Virus record (IMG/VR): IMGVR_UViG_3300049846_000674
Span: 1 to 25,718 of that record
Direction: 5' to 3' (one strand)
DNA: 25,718 nucleotides
From: a virus
Shown: in pieces, positions 1-6,122 of the stretch
Position numbering within the stretch: the stretch's first letter is position 1
How the letters are laid out: the number at the start of each line of letters is the position of its first letter
The notes under the pieces: model-generated
The model's input: only the letters and a program-made list of their open reading frames with translations
The model's database searches: none
What the model was told of the DNA's origin: nothing
Made by a program: the position numbers and the translations under genes

Positions 1-10
1 GAAACAATCT

Positions 11-58
11 ACAGCCACATCTTATTTTTGCAAGAAAAAAAGGTGTGGCTGTTTTATT
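11..58. terminator. Hairpin terminator at the left end of the operon
   Basis: ACAGCCACA (11-19) pairs perfectly with TGTGGCTGT (44-52) over 9 bases; inner bases (TTTT with AAAA and CTT with AAG) extend the stem with mismatches. Read on the plus strand it is followed by TTTTATT (52-58), a good terminator T-tract for a gene entering from the left. Read on the minus strand it follows the last gene immediately but the T-tract is poor (AGATTGTTTC). It is probably a shared terminator between converging transcripts. Confidence 0.6.
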
Positions 59-248
59 CATCGCTTTCCCAATAAAGTTTATCAATTAACCATTCTTCCA
101 TGTGTTTGTAATTTTTATGCTCCTCAAAATAGCCTTTTTCAATTCCAAGTTTGACTATTTCGTCAAAGTTCATGTTGTCGAGCATTCCCTCTACCTCTTC
201 CGCCCTTTTATCTCTTGGTGGCGTAGCTTTCCAATGGTCATAATTCAT
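54..248 (-). CDS. Small protein of unknown function
   Basis: A 64-residue acidic, helical protein (NMNFDEIVKLGIEKGYFEEH, then HMEEWLIDKLYWESDE) with no signal or membrane segment. Its ATG at 248 follows AAGGAAAAGAC, 7 bases after AGGA. Its TAA (56-54) lies just before the strong hairpin at the left end, which fits it being the last gene of the operon. I recognise no family. Confidence 0.68.
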   Translation of the reverse strand: MNYDHWKATPPRDKRAEEVEGMLDNMNFDEIVKLGIEKGYFEEHKNYKHMEEWLIDKLYWESDE

Positions 249-257
249 GTCTTTTCC

Positions 258-365
258 TTAATTAAAAATTAAGGCAAATAGGCAGGCTAGCAACATCCCT
301 ATTAAAGCCGCCCGCTGCGCCTTTAAAATTCTTATTTTATGAATATTTGAAGTAGCCATTCTCAT
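258..365 (-). CDS. 35-residue predicted membrane microprotein
   Basis: A short frame starting at the ATG that overlaps the preceding stop by one base (TAATG) and running 35 codons to TAA at 260-258. The product has a basic N-terminus (MRMATSNIHKIRILKAQR) followed by a hydrophobic helix (AALIGMLLACLFALIFN) that would cross or anchor in the membrane with the basic end inside. It fills the space between two small genes and its stop overlaps the AAGGA ribosome-binding site of the next one. Small membrane peptides of this type in phages can affect lysis timing or superinfection, but no function can be assigned. Confidence 0.5.
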   Translation of the reverse strand: MRMATSNIHKIRILKAQRAALIGMLLACLFALIFN

Positions 366-628
366 TAAAAAACCTCGCAAAACATCGCGTTATTGGCTTT
401 TCCGCCGATTCTTCCATACTGACAAGCAGCGACCTCTCGCATTGTTTTACAAAACCTATCAAGTGGTCTTTTTTTGGAAAAATCGCAAAAACTAAAGTTC
501 TGTTTGGTTAATATAAAGCCATCTTTTTTAACTTCTTTAAAAACCTCGTAGCCAAGCTTTACCCCATAAAACCAAGTGGCCCACAACAACAAGGTTTCTC
601 TGTTTGTTTTTATTTTATAGTTTTTCAT
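365..628 (-). CDS. Small protein of unknown function
   Basis: An 87-residue, basic protein with a good Shine-Dalgarno (AAGGAA) 6 bases upstream. It has four Cys (in FSFCDF, FCKTM, AACQYG and FCEVF), an aromatic helical N-terminus (LLLWATWFYGVKLGYEVF) and Lys-rich centre. It has no signal peptide; the aromatic helix is not long enough to be a sure membrane segment. The Cys could bind metal but spacing gives no known finger. It precedes a 35-residue membrane protein with a one-base TAATG overlap. Confidence 0.68.
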   Translation of the reverse strand: MKNYKIKTNRETLLLWATWFYGVKLGYEVFKEVKKDGFILTKQNFSFCDFSKKRPLDRFCKTMREVAACQYGRIGGKANNAMFCEVF

Positions 629-668
629 ACTTTCCTTCTTTCCTTTCTTTTATCTCAATCACAGGTAA

Positions 669-697
669 ATAATATATGCCCGCGTAATATAAAGCAA
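669..697 (-). promoter_or_regulatory. Promoter-like site before the three small terminal genes
   Basis: On the minus strand TTGCTT (697-692) and TATTAT (674-669) are separated by 17 bases, fitting a sigma-70-type promoter with a good -10 and a half-matching -35. It sits in the 116-base gap after the last structural gene, upstream of the AAGAAGGAAAG ribosome-binding site of the next gene. A weak inverted repeat AAATCG/CGATTT (733-714) precedes it. The site would let the small genes be expressed independently of the late operon. Confidence 0.4.
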
Positions 698-744
698 GAA
701 TAAAATAACTCCCAAATCGCCTATATTCGATTTAATAAGATTTT

Positions 745-1482
745 TTACGAAATAACGGGGGTATGCGTTGGACTTGATACCCTCGTTGGAGATGACACTC
801 TAGACGGAGAGGCAATAATAGATGGGGTGGCGACGTTTAAATTGGGTGATGCCTTGACTTCAAAGGCGGCGATTTCCCAATCCATCAAAGCGTTTAGCGT
901 GCCGTTACATGTCCTCGTTGGGCTGACCGTTTGATCGAGAAGGGCTATCGATACGCGCGAAAGGTCAGAACATAATGCCGAGGCCGATGTACGTCGATCC
1001 TGCCCAGCTCCAGCAGTGATTGCTATTCCCGATCCGATCCGATGCGCCACAATAAACCCCATAAACCAACCCCAATCGGTTAATGACCCAACCGTAACAG
1101 TTGGGCCTGTGTCGGTTCCGCTCGAGCTTCCACTTGACCCAATTGCGCTTGATTGATTTGCTTTTATCACGCTCGCCACTACCATTGCAGCACAAATATC
1201 AATTCCTGAAAACGCGGCTCTAATAGTATAAGTCCCAGGCGAAACCCCAGCCAAATAATAAGCGTTTAAATAAACTCCCGCGTATGAATTGTTCATGATT
1301 TGATTTGATCCAGCGGGGTCGAAAACGACACTATCTGGGAAAAGAACACTGCCAGAAGTCCCGCCTCCTGTTAGCCCAGCAACAACAACCGCATTTGCTC
1401 CGGTCACGGTGACGTTTACGTCTAAAACAATGTCGTCGCCAGCAATAGAGCCGTTGCTGTAATATTCAGGAACCGCGCTCAT
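745..1482 (-). CDS. Beta-rich virion-like protein with Ser/Pro-rich tail
   Basis: A 245-residue protein. The N-terminal 105 residues are Gly/Val/Thr-rich strands (VNVTVTGANAVVVAGLTGGG) consistent with an Ig-like or fibre domain; then a Ser/Gly linker (SSAIGSSGSSSGTDTGP, about 112-128), a second domain (LTDWGWFMGFIVAHRIG), and a low-complexity tail with a repeated SPxRVS unit (SPSRVSSPTRVSSPTHTP). It overlaps the 62-residue gene by four bases. The domain layout suggests an appendage or adhesin-like virion protein, but I recognise no family. It is the last gene before the 116-base gap. Confidence 0.75.
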   Translation of the reverse strand: MSAVPEYYSNGSIAGDDIVLDVNVTVTGANAVVVAGLTGGGTSGSVLFPDSVVFDPAGSNQIMNNSYAGVYLNAYYLAGVSPGTYTIRAAFSGIDICAAMVVASVIKANQSSAIGSSGSSSGTDTGPTVTVGSLTDWGWFMGFIVAHRIGSGIAITAGAGQDRRTSASALCSDLSRVSIALLDQTVSPTRTCNGTLNALMDWEIAAFEVKASPNLNVATPSIIASPSRVSSPTRVSSPTHTPVIS

Positions 1483-1667
1483 GGAAGGGCGGCGATTTGA
1501 GTCGATAAATTTTGAAGGAGCGTGATTTGATTATTTAGAAAAGTAACATATCGGGCTTTCACATCTGTTTGAAGAGCTGGAGCCACTTGAAGTAAGTTCC
1601 CTAATTTCTCAGAAAAATCATTCACCCGAACTGCGATTTGTGATACCTGATCAAGTTTATCGTTCAT
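1479..1667 (-). CDS. Small helical protein linked to structural gene
   Basis: A 62-residue protein predicted as one or two amphipathic helices (MNDKLDQVSQIAVRVND... and FLNNQITLLQNLSTQIAALP), suitable for a coiled-coil bundle. Its Shine-Dalgarno GGAGG overlaps the final Glu-Glu-stop codons of the preceding gene (the stop is one base before the ATG), so the two are translated together. It ends with ATGA overlapping the next gene. Function unknown; it may be a chaperone or a stalk for the flanking virion proteins. Confidence 0.75.
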   Translation of the reverse strand: MNDKLDQVSQIAVRVNDFSEKLGNLLQVAPALQTDVKARYVTFLNNQITLLQNLSTQIAALP

Positions 1668-1668
1668 C

Positions 1669-2922
1669 TTATTCCTCCGAAAAAATAATTTGGCAAGTCG
1701 CGGTTATAGTTGCCGCCGCCGACGCATCCACCATGATTGCGTACCCTTCAGCGACCCCTGACCTCATGATCAAGGGTTCAACCTCTGTTAACCCATCGTC
1801 TTCATACAAAATGACGGGAATCTCTGTCGGGATTGGGTTAACCGTAGATGCTGCGCCAGTGATTCCGAGTGCGATTTCCATATTTCCCCATCCAGCGTTT
1901 GCCGCCGCTTCTGATCCGGCGGTGGTCGGAAGTGCCAGGCATGTCGCCTCAGCCGCCGAGCTTGAAGTATTGTGGGCAAGCGGAGTTATTGCAGGGTTAC
2001 CAGTGGCTGGTGCTGTCGTAGCTGAAAGCCTACGAAGCTCAACCATGACGGTTACCGCTGCGCTACAGTTTTTAAGCCACACCCGAACGGATCTGATCCG
2101 AACGGTTTTTGTTGCAGAGGCGGCGTGATAAATCGTTGCGTATTGCTTGACCCCAGCTCCCGCAAAAGCGTTTGAAAGCGCGTATGCTCTTGTCGTCAAT
2201 CGATAGTTTGCGACATAAGTCGTCCTAAATCCACCTCTAACAATCTGAGCGCCGTTTAAATCAAACCAACCATCAACACGGTCATTGTTGGCACTTACGG
2301 CGGTTGGGATCGAAGTTCTTGTGGTCGCCTTTCCACCGATTTTTAGAGGGTTGCCGGAATCAACACCGTCGTTTGCAATATCCCCCGCCGAAAGAATGGG
2401 TGACATCGATCCATCTCCGGTAATGTGAAGCCTTCCGCTTAAATCCGCCCACCCCCGAACGACGTTTCCAGAGGTTACGGAAGTTGGTGCTCCGGTTGAC
2501 CCTACAAATCCTTGTAAAATAGGGTTCCCTGTGATTGAGGCGTTATGTGCGTCTATTCCTCCGCAAAATAAATTTGAAATTCCGACAACATGAACGGGCA
2601 CGCCTATCAGAGATGAAATACTTGCAATTGGTAGCGATTCGTAATCTCCGTTTGCAGCCCCAGCGGCCAGGGTGTCTCTTCTTACACCTAGCATTTGAAC
2701 GCCAACGTCACCGCTTGCGTGTATTGCGTCTTCCGCCTTTCCTAGATCAGTTGCGCCAGTTCCAGGTGTTACTTGTGATATAGATACCGTGGAAGATCCA
2801 AATGAAGTGATCTGGTTTCCAGATGCGTCTACAATTTCAACGGAAAGAACGCGCTTTGATCCCCTCTGAGAATCAGATATTGGGATTGTTCCACCTATCG
2901 TTGAAGCAAGCTGTAACCTCAC
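1669..2922 (-). CDS. Beta-rich virion structural protein (late cluster)
   Basis: A 417-residue protein starting with GTG at 2922, behind GAGGAAGTTAA. It contains HASGDVGVQMLGVRRD (about 69-84), NGDYESLPIAS, GRLHITGDGS and NDRVDGWFDLNGAQIVRGG (about 213-231), a set of motifs I know from large phage structural proteins whose exact position in the virion is not established. The C-terminal third is Ala/Thr-rich beta (IRSVRVWLKNCSAAVTVMVEL). There is no signal or membrane segment. Its location after the lysis cassette is unusual for a structural gene, but such displaced tail or fibre genes occur. The base composition seems richer in GC than the neighbouring small genes (by eye). Confidence 0.78.
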   Translation of the reverse strand: MRLQLASTIGGTIPISDSQRGSKRVLSVEIVDASGNQITSFGSSTVSISQVTPGTGATDLGKAEDAIHASGDVGVQMLGVRRDTLAAGAANGDYESLPIASISSLIGVPVHVVGISNLFCGGIDAHNASITGNPILQGFVGSTGAPTSVTSGNVVRGWADLSGRLHITGDGSMSPILSAGDIANDGVDSGNPLKIGGKATTRTSIPTAVSANNDRVDGWFDLNGAQIVRGGFRTTYVANYRLTTRAYALSNAFAGAGVKQYATIYHAASATKTVRIRSVRVWLKNCSAAVTVMVELRRLSATTAPATGNPAITPLAHNTSSSAAEATCLALPTTAGSEAAANAGWGNMEIALGITGAASTVNPIPTEIPVILYEDDGLTEVEPLIMRSGVAEGYAIMVDASAAATITATCQIIFSEE

Positions 2923-3209
2923 TTAACTTCCTCAATGGCATCAATTAGACTGTTTTGGTAGCAGGTATTCAATTTAGCCAAAATTCTAGATAACTTTTCG
3001 TCCCCAATTAAAATAAAGTGAGTAAGGTCCAAGTCTTTGCACTCGCATCCAACGGCTTTAGGGTCAACTATCTTTTCACTTAGCGGGGGGATCGGGCTTG
3101 CGTGGGTGCAAGATAGCGTCAAGTTTGCCAACAAGATTATCAAGATCTCTTTGAAGATCGTCGATTTTCCTGTCCTGAAGCTTGATGAGCTGTCGATTGG
3201 TTTGATCAT
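2919..3209 (-). CDS. Outer-membrane lipoprotein spanin (Rz1-like), overlapping the i-spanin
   Basis: A 96-residue protein. The N-terminal region ends in a hydrophobic stretch and lipobox (ILIILLANLTLSC, lipidated Cys34), followed by a Pro-rich THASPIPPLSEK segment as in Rz1-type proteins. The ATG at 3209 has AGAGGA about 6 bases upstream, inside the inner-spanin gene, so about 134 bases are read in two frames; the gene then continues beyond it. Downstream are CECKDL and a helical C-terminus. A shorter start at an internal TTG would also keep the lipobox. The TGA overlaps the next start by four bases (GTGA). Confidence 0.76.
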   Translation of the reverse strand: MIKPIDSSSSFRTGKSTIFKEILIILLANLTLSCTHASPIPPLSEKIVDPKAVGCECKDLDLTHFILIGDEKLSRILAKLNTCYQNSLIDAIEEVK

Positions 3210-3333
3210 TCACTTCCTCTCGAATTCTTAAAGCCTCTTTAACTCTTGGATTGATCTTAGCGAATGTCTGGCGGTTAAACCACTGAAGGATAACCGCGCA
3301 AACATTCAAAATAACATCTAAGACCTTAAGCAT
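3076..3333 (-). CDS. Inner-membrane spanin (Rz-like)
   Basis: An 85-residue protein: an N-terminal membrane segment (LKVLDVILNVCAVILQWF, 2-19), then a long charged coiled coil (about 30-75, REEVNDQTNRQLIKLQDRK...) and a Pro-rich basic end (HPRKPDPPAK). It is shorter than lambda Rz. It has no separate Shine-Dalgarno and probably relies on coupling to the holin-like gene (TAATG). Most decisive is that a lipoprotein gene begins inside it in another frame, the classic Rz/Rz1 arrangement. Together they would bridge the periplasm and fuse inner and outer membranes in the last step of lysis. Confidence 0.74.
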   Translation of the reverse strand: MLKVLDVILNVCAVILQWFNRQTFAKINPRVKEALRIREEVNDQTNRQLIKLQDRKIDDLQRDLDNLVGKLDAILHPRKPDPPAK

Positions 3334-3530
3334 TAAACAGCAGGAGGCACGTCTTGCTTAGATCGAATCCCTAAAAGACCTAACCCAAGAAAAAACGTAG
3401 CCGCGCCTTCCTGGTATGATCCCTGCAGTTTTCCGGTATAAACTAAAACCATCTGCACTAACCCAATCACCATTAATCCAGCGCCGCCCAACTTTCCTTT
3501 AGATTTTAAAATATCAACTAAGAATTGCAT
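3333..3530 (-). CDS. Holin-like small membrane protein
   Basis: A 65-residue protein with two hydrophobic segments (about 17-33, GLMVIGLVQMVLVYTGK, and about 42-55, AATFFLGLGLLGI) separated by a short Gly/Gln/Ser-rich turn, and charged ends. This is the shape of a class II-like holin, which would make the inner-membrane holes that release the endolysin. It begins after an excellent AGGAGGAATC Shine-Dalgarno inside the end of the endolysin gene, and its TAA overlaps the next ATG by one base. Another membrane protein (at 4046) is an alternative holin candidate, so the assignment is by topology and context. Confidence 0.72.
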   Translation of the reverse strand: MQFLVDILKSKGKLGGAGLMVIGLVQMVLVYTGKLQGSYQEGAATFFLGLGLLGIRSKQDVPPAV

Positions 3531-4039
3531 GATTCCTCCTTTTTTAAATTATACTTAGAAACAACACTACCATAGGCTGTCCTAAATTCTTTAATGTACT
3601 CATATGGCACGTTTTTGTCTTTGTGGTACCCGCTATTATAACAATCCGCGAACTCCTCTACAGTCTTAACCCCACGCGCAACACAACGTCTTTTTATGTA
3701 TTCAACCACCCATAAAACTGCAATGTCGTCATTCCACAAATCCGCAGGGCTGCGCCGCCAAGGTTCGGAATCAAACCCTAATTCGCAAGCGACAGGGTAC
3801 ATGATCTGGAAAGAGCTATATGAGCAGCACGCCCACGCGCCCCATTTTTTATATCTTTGAAGCTGGTCGTAATTAAACAAGTGCCCCTCTTTAGCGTAAG
3901 CTCGTTCAAACCTAGGCACATTAAATTCACCAAAGGATGACTCTACTACTGCAAGCGCACCTAAAAGTGCTAGTGGGTCAGCAAAACTTACAATAGGTGT
4001 AAGCATTTTTGCGCCGGTCTTGATGGATTCAACCAGCAC
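3518..4039 (-). CDS. Endolysin, lytic transglycosylase (SLT/lysozyme-like) type
   Basis: A 173-residue peptidoglycan-cleaving enzyme. The lysozyme-like motifs are in order: catalytic Glu33 in LGALAVVESSFGE, SYSSFQIMYP (73-82, the counterpart of the usual SYGLMQI), and ADCYNSG (131-137, counterpart of AYNAG). It has no signal peptide, so it depends on a holin. The start is GTG at 4039, five bases after AGGTGAG; an ATG at residue 12 would be too close to the fold. It overlaps the holin-like gene by 13 bases. Cys71-Cys72 just before the QIM motif are unusual. Confidence 0.85.
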   Translation of the reverse strand: MLVESIKTGAKMLTPIVSFADPLALLGALAVVESSFGEFNVPRFERAYAKEGHLFNYDQLQRYKKWGAWACCSYSSFQIMYPVACELGFDSEPWRRSPADLWNDDIAVLWVVEYIKRRCVARGVKTVEEFADCYNSGYHKDKNVPYEYIKEFRTAYGSVVSKYNLKKEESCNS

Positions 4040-4045
4040 TAATTC

Positions 4046-4285
4046 TCACCTGCGTAGCCTTTCTCTAATAACGGCAAGTTCAACGTCGTTTCTATCGAGT
4101 CTGGTTTTAAGCTGTTCGATTTCTTTTCGGATCTCGTTGATTGCCATTGAAGAAACTTCGTTTGTATTTTGGGCAACCCAAAATTTGTGAAGACCGCTAT
4201 AAGCCATGCCGAGAGCAATAAGAAAGGAAAGTAAGTTCGACGCGTCACGCAGTATGAATCTCCTAATTTCAAACTTCTCGGCCAT
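4046..4285 (-). CDS. Small membrane protein with cytoplasmic or periplasmic coiled coil, lysis cassette
   Basis: A 79-residue protein with one membrane segment (about 16-32, NLLSFLIALGMAYSGL) followed by a coiled coil (about 45-78, SSMAINEIRKEIEQL...). The ATG at 4285 follows an in-frame TAG; the GGAG upstream is 11 bases away, a long spacing. It directly precedes the endolysin, so it may be a holin, anti-holin or an Rz-like partner. I prefer this frame over the overlapping 89-codon frame at 4039-4308, which has no Shine-Dalgarno and no clear organisation after its own hydrophobic stretch. Confidence 0.7.
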   Translation of the reverse strand: MAEKFEIRRFILRDASNLLSFLIALGMAYSGLHKFWVAQNTNEVSSMAINEIRKEIEQLKTRLDRNDVELAVIRERLRR

Positions 4286-4310
4286 CTAACTTTATTCTCC
4301 TTCCACATAA

Positions 4311-4378
4311 TAAAAAGTCAGTTAAGACTCCCTCCCATCGACGCTGAAACCATAGCAGCACTAAAAGCCTTAACTGAC
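4311..4378 (-). terminator. Terminator-like hairpin between fibre genes and lysis cassette
   Basis: On the minus strand GTCAGTTAAG (4378-4369) pairs perfectly with CTTAACTGAC (4326-4317), followed directly by TTTTTA (4316-4311). The loop is long (42 bases) but contains a smaller GCTG/CAGC stem. A perfect 10-pair stem plus a T-run is a typical intrinsic terminator; the long loop makes it weaker or regulated. It would limit read-through from the virion genes into the lysis genes. Confidence 0.55.
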
Positions 4379-4413
4379 AATGTATTATAGAATTTTACAA
4401 GTCTAAATTCCAT
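4318..4413 (-). CDS. Possible 31-residue small protein before the lysis cassette
   Basis: An ATG at 4413 lies inside the last codons of the lectin-like gene, 5 bases after AGAGAGG, and opens a 31-codon frame running across the gap. The product starts MEFRLVKFYNTLSVK and ends with a small-residue, weakly amphipathic stretch (AFSAAMVSASMGGSLN). Its TGA lies in the closing arm of the terminator-like hairpin, so translation would run through that hairpin and could affect it. Size alone cannot exclude chance; the Shine-Dalgarno and complete filling of an otherwise empty gap are the arguments for it. Confidence 0.35.
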   Translation of the reverse strand: MEFRLVKFYNTLSVKAFSAAMVSASMGGSLN

Positions 4414-5737
4414 AAAAACCTCTCTCGGAATTAAAAATCTGCGTAACCTCGGTATCCGAAAGTTTTACATTCCAAATGCGAACCCTAGAAACTGGCCCGT
4501 CGACGGCGGATTGAGAAGCCAGTGAAGTTGTCGCACCAATGTTAAATGTTGATGCCACTGGCGCAGTAATAGCGGCGGCAGAAGTCCCAACGGAAACACC
4601 GTTTTTATAAACGGCTTGCAAATTATTGGCGTCATCGAACCCATACGCAATGTGAATAGGCGTATTTATTGCGTAGGTGGTAGATCCGGTAAAGCTGGCC
4701 CCCGCGTATATTCCAGAAACACCCGTTGGCGATAAAACTAAAGCAACGTCATTTACGTTCATGGATAGCGCGTAAAGGCCGGTACTCCCTGCTTGATCCG
4801 TGTTAGAACATGGAGGGATTACCCAAGCCGAAATCGTTCCTAGCCCTGGGTTTATGTTTGAACTTGGATAATTTAAATTGTCCGGATTTGTGGTCCCAAC
4901 AGCTCCAGTTGTCCTAATAAATGGAGATGGCTGAGCGTTCCTGTTTATTACAAAACTCGCAGCATTTACTTGCTCGATTTGGGCAAAGACTGCAAACAGG
5001 GTGCTAGAACTTGAATCAATCGTGATCTGCATCGAGGCATTTCCCGCTGCCGTTCCTGAAAAGGCTTTAGCAACCGTAACCCTTGTCCAAACGCTTGTTG
5101 ATGTGCCTGTAGTAAAAGAGGTGTCAACCTGCTCTGACCCACCCGTTCCTAATAAACTCAGTTTACCGGAAGTATTCCCACCAAACACAGAGCGAACATA
5201 AATCGACCCGATAAATGTATTATTCGCAGCCAAAACACCGGAATCAAATTTTCGGCCAGAAGTATTTGAAGACGCTGTGAGCTGCGTTGAGTTTGGAACC
5301 CCAGGATCGGGTGATCCGGTTCCGGCGTAGTTATTTACGCTTAAGGTTCCAACTGTAGTCCATGCCGCGTTAGAAAGATCGTCACTAAATGTGATAAAAT
5401 TCTTTCTGGCCCCTGCAATTTGAACCCCCGAACCAACGCCAGAACCACCATAGGCAAAAGCTGGTTGAGCTGCGATACTTCCAGACGCTACCGCTAGAGA
5501 CGTTGAGCTATTCGCATAATAAACAGATCCGGTTCTTGCAAATGAACCGGCGGTTCCAATAGAAGGTGTGATGTTGTTTACTAAGTCTGCCTTAAAAATA
5601 ATGTTGCCTGGTCTTGGCAAGGGAATAGTCCCAACATTTCTTTTTTTAGGCTGAAACCCTTGCCAGGTATTGTTTACCTGGCCAAAAACAACACCTACAA
5701 ATAAGCCTAAAATTAAAACTTTTAAGGAAGTACGCAT
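4403..5737 (-). CDS. Exported lectin-like protein (signal peptide, carbohydrate-binding-type domains)
   Basis: A 444-residue protein beginning MRTSLKVLILGLFVGVVFGQ, a Sec signal with likely cleavage after about residue 19. The middle contains ARKNFITFSDDLSNAAWTTV and later SNTSGRKFDSG (about 105-270), a pattern seen in carbohydrate-binding-module-like domains of phage fibres. The C-terminal part (about 280-440) looks like a LamG/concanavalin A-like beta-sandwich, ending VSRVRIWNVKLSDTEVTQIF. A signal peptide on what otherwise looks like a receptor-binding protein is odd, because fibres assemble in the cytoplasm. It may instead act outside the cell, for example on surface glycans, or the N-terminus may be a membrane or assembly anchor. 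Confidence 0.78.
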   Translation of the reverse strand: MRTSLKVLILGLFVGVVFGQVNNTWQGFQPKKRNVGTIPLPRPGNIIFKADLVNNITPSIGTAGSFARTGSVYYANSSTSLAVASGSIAAQPAFAYGGSGVGSGVQIAGARKNFITFSDDLSNAAWTTVGTLSVNNYAGTGSPDPGVPNSTQLTASSNTSGRKFDSGVLAANNTFIGSIYVRSVFGGNTSGKLSLLGTGGSEQVDTSFTTGTSTSVWTRVTVAKAFSGTAAGNASMQITIDSSSSTLFAVFAQIEQVNAASFVINRNAQPSPFIRTTGAVGTTNPDNLNYPSSNINPGLGTISAWVIPPCSNTDQAGSTGLYALSMNVNDVALVLSPTGVSGIYAGASFTGSTTYAINTPIHIAYGFDDANNLQAVYKNGVSVGTSAAAITAPVASTFNIGATTSLASQSAVDGPVSRVRIWNVKLSDTEVTQIFNSERGFYGI

Positions 5738-6111
5738 AACTCGTATTTTTGAGTTGCAACCTGTGAAATGCAGCTAACAAATGCGTCGTTAGATGATCTA
5801 ACCTGAATAACCACCTGTTGGTTGGCATAAACCACGAACCCAACCCTACTTCCTGCAATTGCGTTAACGTCTACCGCTGATCCACCCTGGATGCATCGGA
5901 TAGTTGCCCCGTTCATACCAGCCGTTGTGTCAACTCCATAAAGCAAATATCTCTTTCCATTTGTAAGCTGTACGGACCTGTTGTTACCAGTGGTAGTAAC
6001 GCTGGTTTGAATACACCCCGTTGACATAGGACCATAAATGGTTTCAAAAAGTGCCGCGCTTTGAGCAAACACAGACACCGGCAAAAATAATAAAAATAAA
6101 AACTTCTTCAT
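5722..6111 (-). CDS. Secreted small protein with Sec signal peptide
   Basis: From the ATG at 6111 this is a 129-residue protein beginning MKKFLFLLFLPVSVFAQS: a basic n-region, hydrophobic core and a VFA-QS signal peptidase I site, so it should be exported. The upstream in-frame ATG at 6126 (134 residues, overlapping the previous stop) would add five residues before the signal; I prefer 6111 because AAAGGGG (6123-6117) sits 5 bases before it. The mature part is about 113 residues, beta-rich, with four Cys that could form two disulfides (C near 33, 73, 114, 126), again typical of exported proteins. Function unknown; it precedes and overlaps the exported lectin-like gene by 16 bases. Confidence 0.8.
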   Translation of the reverse strand: MKKFLFLLFLPVSVFAQSAALFETIYGPMSTGCIQTSVTTTGNNRSVQLTNGKRYLLYGVDTTAGMNGATIRCIQGGSAVDVNAIAGSRVGFVVYANQQVVIQVRSSNDAFVSCISQVATQKYELCVLP

Positions 6112-6122
6112 AAAATCCCCTT

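Noticed and set aside
714-733. Inverted repeat AAATCG/CGATTT as a terminator after the 245-residue gene
   Set aside because: Only six AT-rich pairs with no adjacent T-run; too weak to call.
1640-2128. Plus-strand open frame of 162 codons
   Set aside because: Antisense to the 417-residue virion gene, whose frame carries recognised structural motifs; composition fits an antisense shadow.
3518-4039. Signal-anchor-release (SAR) endolysin
   Set aside because: The N-terminus is not a continuous membrane segment: it contains Lys, Asp, Glu and Pro before the catalytic Glu33, so a holin-dependent endolysin is more likely.
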